From the NCBI RefSeq assembly GCF_003721245.1, contig NZ_RIZG01000005.1, positions 1 through 64,000 of the forward strand: DNA of 64,000 bases. The letters are read 5' to 3'. Every line of letters starts with the position of its first letter. The stretch's first letter is position 1. The notes beneath the pieces are model-generated. The model ran no database searches. It was given only the letters and a program-made list of their open reading frames with translations, and was not told the origin of the DNA. This DNA comes from Marinomonas hwangdonensis. Lineage in GTDB: Bacteria > Pseudomonadota > Gammaproteobacteria > Pseudomonadales > Marinomonadaceae. Both the position numbers and the translations under genes were made by a program. Shown piece after piece: positions 19,745 to 27,785 of this stretch.

Positions 19745-19843
19745 ATTTCTAGAAAAAAGAAATAAAACCATAAAAACCATATAAATCAATATCATAAAAA
19801 CAAAACCGACCTAATCAGACATTTGAGCACATAACAAACGGAA

Positions 19844-19877
19844 AAGTCTGACAGACTTGTAAGAATTGGATTACAAG
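19844..19877 (-). promoter_or_regulatory. GacA-type upstream activating sequence
   Basis: A 22-nt palindrome CTTGTAA-8 nt-TTACAAG (19856-19877) contains TGTAAG-N6-ATTACA, one base from the GacA consensus TGTAAG-N6-CTTACA. Its centre is about 157 nt upstream of the inferred RNA start, the spacing known for rsmY and rsmZ. A second perfect palindrome AAGTCTG-A-CAGACTT (19844-19858) overlaps its left edge. GacA (UvrY) is the expected activator. Confidence 0.72.
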
Positions 19878-19927
19878 GAAAACCACCCAAATAGAAATCC
19901 AACCTAGACCCGAGTCTTCTTAAAACC

Positions 19928-21148
19928 TTATACGGCCAATAAAAACTCATCCGCCCATTTGATCGCGTCCAAATAGGTCTTTTTGAGGTCTTCTAAATCT
20001 TGCTGACTGCTAATCGTATGGCCGTTGCCATAATGCTCTACCAAATCAAGTGCATTACCTACCCGACCCGTACGATGAACAATGGCATTAATGTATTCAC
20101 TCGGCAGCGGTAACTCAGCCAAGACATCATCTAACCGCATGCCGGTACAGACATCGATCATAGACAGCATGCCGGCTAAGAAGTACTTTTCTTGATTATC
20201 GTAACCACGATGCACCGCAAGCAACTCAGTGTGTTTAGCGCGCACCATGATCTGCTCCAGCAACACATGTCTGTCACCCACCATTTCCGACATGAGCAAT
20301 AGATTGGTCAGCCATTTTAGTTTCTCTACACCAATCAGTATAATGGCTAAGCGTACTGAATCGACCGAAGCCACCAAGCCTGTTAACGGTGAATTGAGAT
20401 AACGAAGCAGTTTATGCACCAGACCGGCATCTTGACTGACAATCTGCTCTAGTCTGTCTACACTGATCGATGAGGTGTTCAGCAGAGATGACATAAGTTG
20501 TAACAAGGTCATGCTGTTTACCTTGGAGGATTTACTCGACATCACTTCTGGCCGCTCAAAAAAGTAGCCTTGATAATAGTCCACCCCTAAAAGCCGACAG
20601 AACTGATAGTCTTCCCAGGTTTCCACCTTTTCAGCAATGATGATGGTATCGAATCCTTTTAGTGCCTCTACTTGCTTATGAAACCCCTCATGCCCAAGAG
20701 CAAGGATGTCAAGCTTGATATAGGTGGCCAACTCCACAAAAGGAATCAGCTTACTGTCAAATACAAAATCATCGAGAGCGATCGTACAGCCTAGCTTAAC
20801 GAGGCGTCGTAAAGAAGCAAGCAAAGCTGCATCAAAACCCGCGTTCTCTAACACTTCGATAACGATGTTCTCGTTATTAATAGGAACGCCGCTTGGACTC
20901 AGTAGGTATTCTCGAGGAAAATTAATAAAGGCTTTGTTAGTACCGACTAAGTTATCCATGCCAAGCTCAAAGAGACTGGCAGCAATCACTTGTGACGTTG
21001 CTCCAACAGGATCAAATACATCAGCCTGATTTGCCGCCGCGCTACTACGATAAAGAAGTTCGTAGCCCATAACCGCTAAACGACTATTGATGATTGGCTG
21101 CCTTGCCACCGCAATATTGGCGTGTGCTAAAGACGCTTTTTTTGTCAT
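19928..21148 (-). CDS. EAL-HDOD signalling protein (YuxH/CdgJ type)
   Basis: An EAL-like domain (about residues 10-200) is followed by an HDOD domain (about 205-400). The EAL motif reads ELL at 30-32. Several metal or catalytic positions are present (Asn in FINFP, Glu in VIEVLE, DD in ALDDF, Lys in YIKLD, Glu in AEKVET), but loop 6 after DDF lacks the GTG of active phosphodiesterases. This subfamily often binds or senses rather than cleaves c-di-GMP, and Vibrio CdgJ affects motility. It is next to the CsrB/RsmZ-like RNA and divergent from ilvD. Confidence 0.87.
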   Translation of the reverse strand: MTKKASLAHANIAVARQPIINSRLAVMGYELLYRSSAAANQADVFDPVGATSQVIAASLFELGMDNLVGTNKAFINFPREYLLSPSGVPINNENIVIEVLENAGFDAALLASLRRLVKLGCTIALDDFVFDSKLIPFVELATYIKLDILALGHEGFHKQVEALKGFDTIIIAEKVETWEDYQFCRLLGVDYYQGYFFERPEVMSSKSSKVNSMTLLQLMSSLLNTSSISVDRLEQIVSQDAGLVHKLLRYLNSPLTGLVASVDSVRLAIILIGVEKLKWLTNLLLMSEMVGDRHVLLEQIMVRAKHTELLAVHRGYDNQEKYFLAGMLSMIDVCTGMRLDDVLAELPLPSEYINAIVHRTGRVGNALDLVEHYGNGHTISSQQDLEDLKKTYLDAIKWADEFLLAV

Positions 21149-21272
21149 AACGAATCCATTTCAAAAACAGGAGACTTGATTTACTACAATACCTAAAGAT
21201 TGACATTGGGCACAGACAATAATCTTGATAACATGGCCGGTACTATAAATGCAAAATACTGTGGGGAAAATA

Positions 21273-23117
21273 ATGCCAATATATCGCTCCAAAACGACAA
21301 CATCAGGCCGCAATATGGCCGGAGCTCGCGCTCTGTGGCGTGCCACTGGAATGACTGACGATGATTTTCAAAAGCCAATCATAGCCGTGGTCAACTCTTT
21401 CACTCAATTTGTACCGGGTCATGTACATCTTAAAGACATGGGCCAGCTGGTCGCTCGTGAGATCGAAGCCGCTGGCGGTGTAGCGAAAGAATTTAACACT
21501 ATCGCTGTCGACGACGGTATCGCCATGGGTCATGACGGTATGCTTTACAGTCTTCCCTCTCGTGATCTGATCGCAGATTCTGTTGAATACATGGTTAACG
21601 CCCATTGCGCTGATGCTATGGTGTGTATCTCCAACTGTGACAAAATCACACCTGGGATGCTCATGGCAGCTATGCGCCTAAACATACCTGTTATTTTTGT
21701 GTCTGGCGGTCCAATGGAGGCGGGCAAAACTAAATTGTCCGAGAACAAACTTGACCTTGTCGATGCCATGGTTATCGCTGCAGACCCAACCGCATCCGAC
21801 GAAAAAGTAGCCGAATACGAGCGTTCAGCGTGCCCAACTTGTGGCTCTTGTTCTGGCATGTTTACCGCGAACTCAATGAACTGCCTGACTGAAGCGCTTG
21901 GCCTAAGCTTACCAGGTAACGGCACGACTCTAGCCACTCACTCAGACCGTCGTCGTTTGTTTTTAGAAGCGGGGCGTCGCATTGTCGACATCACTAAACG
22001 TTTCTACGAAAATGATGAAGCAAACTGGGCTCCGCGCTCTATTGCCAGCTTCGAAGCCTTTGAAAATGCCATGACGTTGGACATTGCCATGGGAGGCTCT
22101 ACCAACACCATCTTGCATTTATTGGCGATTGCCCTTGAAGCTGGCGTTAAATTCACAATGGAAGACATCGATCGTTTGTCTCGTAAGGTGCCTCAGCTTT
22201 GTAAGGTTGCGCCAAACTCACCGAAATACCACGTTGAAGATGTGCACCGTGCCGGTGGTATATTTGGTTTACTAGGCGAACTGGATCGGGCCGGTATTTT
22301 ACACAACCAGTGCCACACAGTGCATTCGAAAACCATGCTCGAAGCATTAGAGACTTGGGATATTATGCGTTCACCAACGCCCGAGATCATCGAGTTTTAT
22401 AAAGCAGGTCCTGCTGGCATCCCTACGCAAACTGCATTCAGCCAATCTACTCGCTGGCCTTCTCTGGATGGCGATCGTGCAGAAGGTTGTATTCGCTCTA
22501 TCGAAAACGCTTTCTCCCTTGAAGGTGGCTTAGCTGTACTTTATGGCAACATCGCTGTTGATGGTTGTGTAGTAAAAAGTGCCGGTGTAGACGAATCAAT
22601 TCTTGTTTTTGAAGGTCGTGCCCATGTAACGGAGTCTCAAGATGAAGCAGTGAAAAACATTCTTGACGATAAAGTCGTAGCGGGTGACATCGTTATCGTT
22701 CGATACGAAGGTCCTAAAGGCGGCCCAGGCATGCAAGAGATGCTGTACCCAACGTCTTACATTAAGTCTAAAGGGTTAGGAAAAGCCTGCGCACTATTAA
22801 CTGACGGTCGTTTCTCTGGTGGTACATCCGGCCTGTCTATCGGCCACGTTTCACCTGAAGCGGCTGCTGGTGGCGCAATCGGCTTGGTTGAAAATGGCGA
22901 CCGTATATTGATCGATATCCCAAATCGCACGATTAATGTTTTGCTTAGCGATGAAGAGTTACAAACACGTCGTGATGCAATGAATGCAAAAGGCACAGAC
23001 GCTTGGAAGCCTGTCGAAGAACGACCACGCAAAGTGTCCCCTGCATTAAAAGTGTATGCTCACTTTGCAACCAGTGCAGACAAAGGGGCTGTGCGCGACA
23101 TTAGCCAAATCGAATAA
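21273..23117 (+). CDS. ilvD: dihydroxy-acid dehydratase
   Basis: Iron-sulfur enzyme converting dihydroxy-isovalerate and dihydroxy-methylvalerate to the 2-oxo acids for valine and isoleucine. The N terminus [20 protein letters not shown] matches the E. coli start, so the Met at 21273 is chosen over one 24 nt upstream; GGGG lies 6-10 nt before it. The cluster cysteines are in [11 protein letters not shown] and [18 protein letters not shown]. The C-terminal [20 protein letters not shown] is also conserved. About 614 residues. It stands alone, with a terminator after it. Confidence 0.96.
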   Translation: MPIYRSKTTTSGRNMAGARALWRATGMTDDDFQKPIIAVVNSFTQFVPGHVHLKDMGQLVAREIEAAGGVAKEFNTIAVDDGIAMGHDGMLYSLPSRDLIADSVEYMVNAHCADAMVCISNCDKITPGMLMAAMRLNIPVIFVSGGPMEAGKTKLSENKLDLVDAMVIAADPTASDEKVAEYERSACPTCGSCSGMFTANSMNCLTEALGLSLPGNGTTLATHSDRRRLFLEAGRRIVDITKRFYENDEANWAPRSIASFEAFENAMTLDIAMGGSTNTILHLLAIALEAGVKFTMEDIDRLSRKVPQLCKVAPNSPKYHVEDVHRAGGIFGLLGELDRAGILHNQCHTVHSKTMLEALETWDIMRSPTPEIIEFYKAGPAGIPTQTAFSQSTRWPSLDGDRAEGCIRSIENAFSLEGGLAVLYGNIAVDGCVVKSAGVDESILVFEGRAHVTESQDEAVKNILDDKVVAGDIVIVRYEGPKGGPGMQEMLYPTSYIKSKGLGKACALLTDGRFSGGTSGLSIGHVSPEAAAGGAIGLVENGDRILIDIPNRTINVLLSDEELQTRRDAMNAKGTDAWKPVEERPRKVSPALKVYAHFATSADKGAVRDISQIE

Positions 23118-23131
23118 TTTCTAACAACATC

Positions 23132-23170
23132 AAGGCCGCTTCGCTAAAGACAAGCCGAGCGGCCTTTTTT
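23132..23170 (+). terminator. intrinsic terminator of ilvD
   Basis: 9-bp stem AAGGCCGCT/AGCGGCCTT with a 17-nt loop, followed by TTTT. It starts 15 nt after the ilvD stop. Confidence 0.85.
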
Positions 23171-23195
23171 CATTCATCACAGGATAACTCACTTA

Positions 23196-24038
23196 ATGCT
23201 CAGCTATCGTCATATCTATCATGCAGGCAACCACGCTGATATATTAAAACATTTGACCGTCAGTCAAATATGTCGTCATTTTATTAAAAAAGACGCCCCT
23301 TTCTTTTACTTAGACACACACGCTGGCATTGGTCAGTATTCTCTGAAGTCAGAACAAGCGCAAAAAAACAAAGAGTACCATTCAGGCATTGCCAAGTTGC
23401 TTGACGCTAAACGCCTACCTGAACCCATTGAAGCGCTTCTTGATATTGTTCGTGACACGAACCCAACAGATACACTGGATTTTTACCCCGGCAGCCCTAA
23501 AATCGTAGACTACTACGTTCGTCAAAAAGATAAACTTCATCTTTGTGAATTACATCCTAACGACTATCCGACGCTGGCCGCCCTTTTCCCTAATAAACGC
23601 AAAGCCAATGTCGTAAAAGAAGACGGCTTTGCAGCCGTAAAAGCCATGTTGCCACCACCTCAAAAACGCGGCTTTGTTTTGATGGATCCCCCCTATGAAG
23701 TTAAAAAAGACTATCAACACGTCGTTCAAGCGTTAAAAGATGGTCATCAGCGTTTCCCTCAAGGAACCTATGCAATATGGTACCCAGTATTAAACCGTCA
23801 ACAGGCCAATGAGTTTTTAAAAGCGATCAAGGCAACACGTATTCGCAATATTTTATTGCTCGAACTTTGCATTAGAGACACAGAAAAAGAGCGCGGCATG
23901 GCCGGAAGCGGTATGATTGTCGTTAATCCACCTTGGACTCTAGAAAAAGAAGCCGGGGAGTTTTTACCTATTTTAAGCAATATACTGGCAGAAGATACTC
24001 AGGCGAGCCATCAGGTCACTTGGATCACCCCTGAATAA
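23196..24038 (+). CDS. rlmJ: 23S rRNA (adenine2030-N6)-methyltransferase
   Basis: SAM-dependent methyltransferase that modifies A2030 in domain V of 23S rRNA. The 280 residues begin MLSYRHIYHAGNHADILKH, the family signature. They also have YLDTHAGIGQYSL for SAM binding and the catalytic LMDPPYEVKKDY. The gene is followed after 28 nt by the PAS-GGDEF gene and may share its transcript. Confidence 0.93.
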   Translation: MLSYRHIYHAGNHADILKHLTVSQICRHFIKKDAPFFYLDTHAGIGQYSLKSEQAQKNKEYHSGIAKLLDAKRLPEPIEALLDIVRDTNPTDTLDFYPGSPKIVDYYVRQKDKLHLCELHPNDYPTLAALFPNKRKANVVKEDGFAAVKAMLPPPQKRGFVLMDPPYEVKKDYQHVVQALKDGHQRFPQGTYAIWYPVLNRQQANEFLKAIKATRIRNILLLELCIRDTEKERGMAGSGMIVVNPPWTLEKEAGEFLPILSNILAEDTQASHQVTWITPE

Positions 24039-24066
24039 CCATCAATAGCCTAAAAGGAGCGTGCCC

Positions 24067-25290
24067 ATGAGTCCCCCATTTGAGTTAGCGTTTAAATATA
24101 TGCCAACCCCAGCGTTTATTATTGAAAGCCACACGGGGAAACTACTGGCTTACAACCGAAACTTTGAAGTTTTGTTTGAAAACTTTAATGCTACGCCAGC
24201 AGACACTTGGGACACGCTTTGCGAAGACGCCGTTTCATTGAAAGATTGGGCGAGCCTCAATGAGCAGATTCAAAATGGCCATATCAACCGCTGTGAAAGT
24301 CTCATCCGTGTGGGCGATAAACTCATCAATATGCAACTTGAGATGCAGGCTATGGGAGATTCAGTATTAGCCTGTGTTTATAATACGGATCATATGGATC
24401 TCGCTGCGGCTGAGAATACCCTACTCAAGTTTGCATTAACTGAGTCATCCGCTGGACTGTGGATATGGGAAGTCGAGTCCGATCTGGTCTCTTGCTCTAA
24501 ATCGATTGCCAGCTTACTGCACTGCTCTCTTGAAAAAACACCGCATTCAACGGAAGAATGGCATAAGATTGTTCACCCAGACGATGTCAAAAGACTCGCC
24601 CGTTTAGTCGACGAACACGTTACTCACAACCAAGAACACTACGAAGTGGAATATCGCATTTTAAGAAGTGATCAAAGTTACTTGTGGGTAAAAGAGCACG
24701 GAAAAACCTACTCGAAAGATGCCAACGGCAAGGTGAAAAAGATCGTCGGCTTTGTCGTCGACATTAGCCATCAAAAAGCGCTAGAAGAACATTTGCGCAA
24801 TCAAGCCACTTTTGACGAGCTAACAGGGCTGCTCACAAGAGGGGCCGCGATCACTCATTTCAAAAAACAACTGGGGTTAGCCAAACGTCAATACACACCA
24901 TTGACTATGGCAAAAATCCACCTAGATGCACAAAACCGTTTAAATACCCTTCCTATGGAAGCACGCAATATTGCTATTCAGACGTCCGCTCGTTATATCT
25001 ACAAAAAAATTCGCGAAGCGGACGTATTGGCCCGGGTCGAACCTGATAAATTATTACTGTTACTGCCTAACACCAGCGTGAAAGACGCTAAAACGCTGCT
25101 GAACCACATCATTCATCCTAAAGAAGATGAAAAAACCACTCTGTTAGAGGGTAATTCAGACCCGATGGATTTTTGTATTGGCATTGCCGTCTTCCCAGAA
25201 GACGGTGAAACCATTGAAGAGCTTGCCCTGAGCGCTAACCAAGCAGTAGAAAATGGCCAAGAAAAAAACAAACAAATATCCGTGAACTAG
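24067..25290 (+). CDS. PAS sensor protein with degenerate GGDEF domain
   Basis: A first PAS-like region (residues 5-105) is followed by a PAS-3 fold with PAC tail (about 118-238, ending VGFVVDISHQKALEEHL) and a GGDEF-type domain starting ATFDELTGLLTRG. Where an active cyclase has GG(D/E)EF this one has VEPDK (about residues 324-328), and no inhibitory RxxD site is seen. It should not make c-di-GMP and may act as a binding or scaffold domain. No membrane helix is visible. The ATG at 24067 is spaced 7 nt from AGGAG; the GTG 6 nt upstream is too close. Probably cotranscribed with rlmJ. Confidence 0.85.
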   Translation: MSPPFELAFKYMPTPAFIIESHTGKLLAYNRNFEVLFENFNATPADTWDTLCEDAVSLKDWASLNEQIQNGHINRCESLIRVGDKLINMQLEMQAMGDSVLACVYNTDHMDLAAAENTLLKFALTESSAGLWIWEVESDLVSCSKSIASLLHCSLEKTPHSTEEWHKIVHPDDVKRLARLVDEHVTHNQEHYEVEYRILRSDQSYLWVKEHGKTYSKDANGKVKKIVGFVVDISHQKALEEHLRNQATFDELTGLLTRGAAITHFKKQLGLAKRQYTPLTMAKIHLDAQNRLNTLPMEARNIAIQTSARYIYKKIREADVLARVEPDKLLLLLPNTSVKDAKTLLNHIIHPKEDEKTTLLEGNSDPMDFCIGIAVFPEDGETIEELALSANQAVENGQEKNKQISVN

Positions 25291-25312
25291 GCCAAATCAC
25301 CCTGAAGGCTTA

Positions 25313-25344
25313 ATGCACCCTATACGGCACAGTATGGGGTGCAT
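25313..25344. terminator. hairpin between convergent genes
   Basis: 13-bp stem ATGCACCCTATAC/GTATGGGGTGCAT with one G-U pair and a 6-nt loop. It lies between the stops of the PAS-GGDEF gene and folA. No U run follows on either strand, so its role as a terminator is uncertain. Confidence 0.45.
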
Positions 25345-25357
25345 TCCTAACCGGAAA

Positions 25358-25867
25358 TTATGCCGCACTGGTTCTTTGGTAAACAGAAAAACGGTAGTCG
25401 TAAGGATTGGGTCCTTCCGCGTCAAATGCTTCCTCCCCTATTAAAGTAAACGACGGCCAATCTACTTCTGGGAAGAAGGCATCGCCTTGTACTTCGGCAT
25501 CAACGTGAGTAATGTACAAACGATCTGCCCGTTCAAGTGCCAGTTGATAAATTTGTGCCCCACCGATCACCATCACTTCGTCCTGCCCATTCACCAAGCA
25601 AATATCTTCACCCAGAGAAATAGCGTCTTCCAGCGTATTCACCACATCAATGCCCTCTGCTTGATAAGTGGGATCTCGGCTGATGACAATATTGCGACGA
25701 CCTGGTAGTGGCTTACCAATCGATTCAAAGGTTTTACGCCCCATGACAATGGGCTTGCCCATGGTCGCTTGTTTGAAGTATTTAAGATCATTCGGCAAAT
25801 GCCAAGGCAAGGCATTATTAATACCAATCGTTCGGTTGGTAGACATGGCGACAATAAGTGACAACAT
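25358..25867 (-). CDS. folA: dihydrofolate reductase
   Basis: NADPH-dependent reduction of dihydrofolate to tetrahydrofolate; the target of trimethoprim. The N terminus MLSLIVAMSTNRTIG and the active-site stretch INNALPWHLPNDLKYFK (Asp27 equivalent in PNDLK) are typical, as are GRKTFESIGKPLPGRRN and VIGGAQIY. 169 residues. It is divergent from thyA across a gap of 135 nt, pairing the two halves of the dTMP/folate cycle. Confidence 0.96.
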   Translation of the reverse strand: MLSLIVAMSTNRTIGINNALPWHLPNDLKYFKQATMGKPIVMGRKTFESIGKPLPGRRNIVISRDPTYQAEGIDVVNTLEDAISLGEDICLVNGQDEVMVIGGAQIYQLALERADRLYITHVDAEVQGDAFFPEVDWPSFTLIGEEAFDAEGPNPYDYRFSVYQRTSAA

Positions 25868-25931
25868 AAGATAACCTACGTAAAAATTTGGGCTCTTCTT
25901 TACTCAAACAAAATCCAAGAGCAAAGGCTTC

Positions 25932-25940
25932 TGATATAAT
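25932..25940 (+). promoter_or_regulatory. extended -10 promoter of thyA
   Basis: TG-A-TATAAT, an extended -10 element with a consensus hexamer at 25935-25940. No good -35 is seen 17 bp upstream. It lies about 60 nt before the thyA ATG. Confidence 0.6.
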
Positions 25941-26002
25941 CAAGGGTTTTTATTATACGCATTTAATCGTGTTCGTCATGGCTTAACAAACAAGGCTCTT
26001 TC

Positions 26003-26854
26003 ATGAAACAGTATCTAGATCTTTGCCACCGTATCGTCAATGAAGGCGAATGGGTTAAAAATGAACGCACTGGCAAACGCTGCCTAACCGTTATCAATGC
26101 TGACCTAACCTATGACGTGAGCAAGGGTGAGTTTCCTCTCGTCACGACTCGAAAAAGTTATTGGAAATCTGCGATTGCGGAAATCATCGGTTATTTGAGA
26201 GGCTACGACAACGCGGCGGATTTTCGTGCGTTGGGCACGAAAACGTGGGACGCCAACGCTAATCAAAACGAGGTGTGGTTGAACAACCCCTATCGCAAAG
26301 GCGAAGATGACATGGGACTTTGCTATGGCGCCATAGGCCGACACTTTCCGAAACCAGATGGTGGTCATATCGACCTGTTGCAGCAAATCATTGACGATCT
26401 TAGTCGTGGTGTGGATAACCGGGGAGAAATACTCACATTTTATCACCCAGGCGCGTTTCACATGGCGTGTCTTCGTCCTTGCATGTACAGCCATCACTTC
26501 TCTTTACTTGGCGATACACTGCATTTAAACAGCACCCAACGCAGCTGCGATGTGCCACTTGGTCTAAACTTCAACATGGTTCAAGTGTATGTTTTACTTG
26601 CTCTCATTGCGCAAATCACAGGCAAAAAACCAGGCAAAGCCTTTCACAAAATAGTAAACGCTCACATCTATGAAGACCAGCTAGAACTGATGCGTGATGT
26701 ACAATTAAAACGCGAACCTTATCCACTACCAACATTAAAAATCAACCCAGAGATCAAGTCTCTCAAAGACATAGAGACCTGGGTTACCATGGATGACTTT
26801 GAGGTAGAAGGTTATCAATTCCACGATGCCATCGCTTATCCTTTTTCTGTTTAA
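26003..26854 (+). CDS. thyA: thymidylate synthase (Vibrio-type)
   Basis: Makes dTMP from dUMP using methylene-tetrahydrofolate. The catalytic Cys is in [10 protein letters not shown], and the dUMP-binding stretch is [13 protein letters not shown]. The 283 residues begin [20 protein letters not shown] and closely resemble the Vibrio ThyA form, which differs clearly from the 264-residue E. coli protein around the active site (RPCM in place of APCH). It is divergent from folA and ends at a strong bidirectional terminator facing lgt. Confidence 0.95.
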   Translation: MKQYLDLCHRIVNEGEWVKNERTGKRCLTVINADLTYDVSKGEFPLVTTRKSYWKSAIAEIIGYLRGYDNAADFRALGTKTWDANANQNEVWLNNPYRKGEDDMGLCYGAIGRHFPKPDGGHIDLLQQIIDDLSRGVDNRGEILTFYHPGAFHMACLRPCMYSHHFSLLGDTLHLNSTQRSCDVPLGLNFNMVQVYVLLALIAQITGKKPGKAFHKIVNAHIYEDQLELMRDVQLKREPYPLPTLKINPEIKSLKDIETWVTMDDFEVEGYQFHDAIAYPFSV

Positions 26855-26856
26855 AC

Positions 26857-26894
26857 AAAAACACCAACCAGACATAGGGCTGGTTGGTGTTTTT
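26857..26894. terminator. bidirectional terminator between thyA and lgt
   Basis: 15-bp perfect stem AAAAACACCAACCAG/CTGGTTGGTGTTTTT with an 8-nt loop. A/T runs flank both sides, so it can serve thyA (plus) and lgt (minus). Confidence 0.9.
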
Positions 26895-26922
26895 AAATCC
26901 GTACCGGCTTATCGTTTAGGTG

Positions 26923-27759
26923 CTAACGTTTAGACTGACTTTTTTTGAGGTTTTTTAGAGGTTCTTTTTCGGGAAACGTCTTCAGCTTAAACCCTGCCAC
27001 CATTAAGCCCACACCGACCAATACCATAGGAAGCGACAGCATCTGCCCTTGTGTTACCCAACCAAAAGCAAGATAACCAATCTGAGCATCGGGCTCGCGG
27101 ACAAATTCCACTAAAATTCTGAACAGACCATAACAAAGTAAAAACAGGCCGGAGATACAGTAGCGAGGTTTGGCCTTTTGCGAAAAAAACCACAAAACAC
27201 CAAACAGTACCACGCCTTCTAAAGCGAATTGATATAGCTGAGAAGGATGACGAGCAAGCTGCGAAGGATCATTCGGAAAAACCATCGCCCAAGACACATC
27301 CGTTGGCTTACCCCAGAGTTCGCCGCCAATAAAATTCCCGAGCCGTCCCGCACCTAAACCAATGGGCACAAAAGGGGCTAGAAAGTCCGTAACATCAACA
27401 AGGTGCTTTTTGTAACGTCGAGCAAAAAAGAACATGGCGACAATGACGCCTAAAAGACCGCCGTGAAAAGACATTCCTCCTTCCCAAATTCGCAGAATAC
27501 TTAGCGGGTCAGCCAATAAGGTAGGAAATTGATAAAACACGCTATAACCAATTCGACCGCCTAGTATGACCCCTAAAGCACCATAAAAAATCGCATCACT
27601 CACCATTTCTGGTGTCCAAAGTCCGTTTGAGTGCTTCGCTCGATACATGCCAAGAGCATAGGCAGCAGCAAAACCGATGAGATACATAATACCGTACCAA
27701 TGCACGGCAAGAGGGCCTATAGAAATGGCGACCGGATCAATATTTGGGTAAGAAATCAT
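26923..27759 (-). CDS. lgt: prolipoprotein diacylglyceryl transferase
   Basis: Inner-membrane enzyme that adds diacylglycerol to the lipobox Cys of prolipoproteins. The 278 residues form about seven membrane segments. They include [10 protein letters not shown] with the essential His/Tyr region before it (HWYGIMYL), and the Lgt signature [14 protein letters not shown] basic C-terminal tail follows. It is last in an rppH-ptsP-lgt run, 26 nt after ptsP. In related genomes lgt and thyA are collinear; here thyA is on the other strand. Confidence 0.95.
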   Translation of the reverse strand: MISYPNIDPVAISIGPLAVHWYGIMYLIGFAAAYALGMYRAKHSNGLWTPEMVSDAIFYGALGVILGGRIGYSVFYQFPTLLADPLSILRIWEGGMSFHGGLLGVIVAMFFFARRYKKHLVDVTDFLAPFVPIGLGAGRLGNFIGGELWGKPTDVSWAMVFPNDPSQLARHPSQLYQFALEGVVLFGVLWFFSQKAKPRYCISGLFLLCYGLFRILVEFVREPDAQIGYLAFGWVTQGQMLSLPMVLVGVGLMVAGFKLKTFPEKEPLKNLKKSQSKR

Positions 27760-27785
27760 AACTTAGTAAAACGCCTCTGGCCGAT

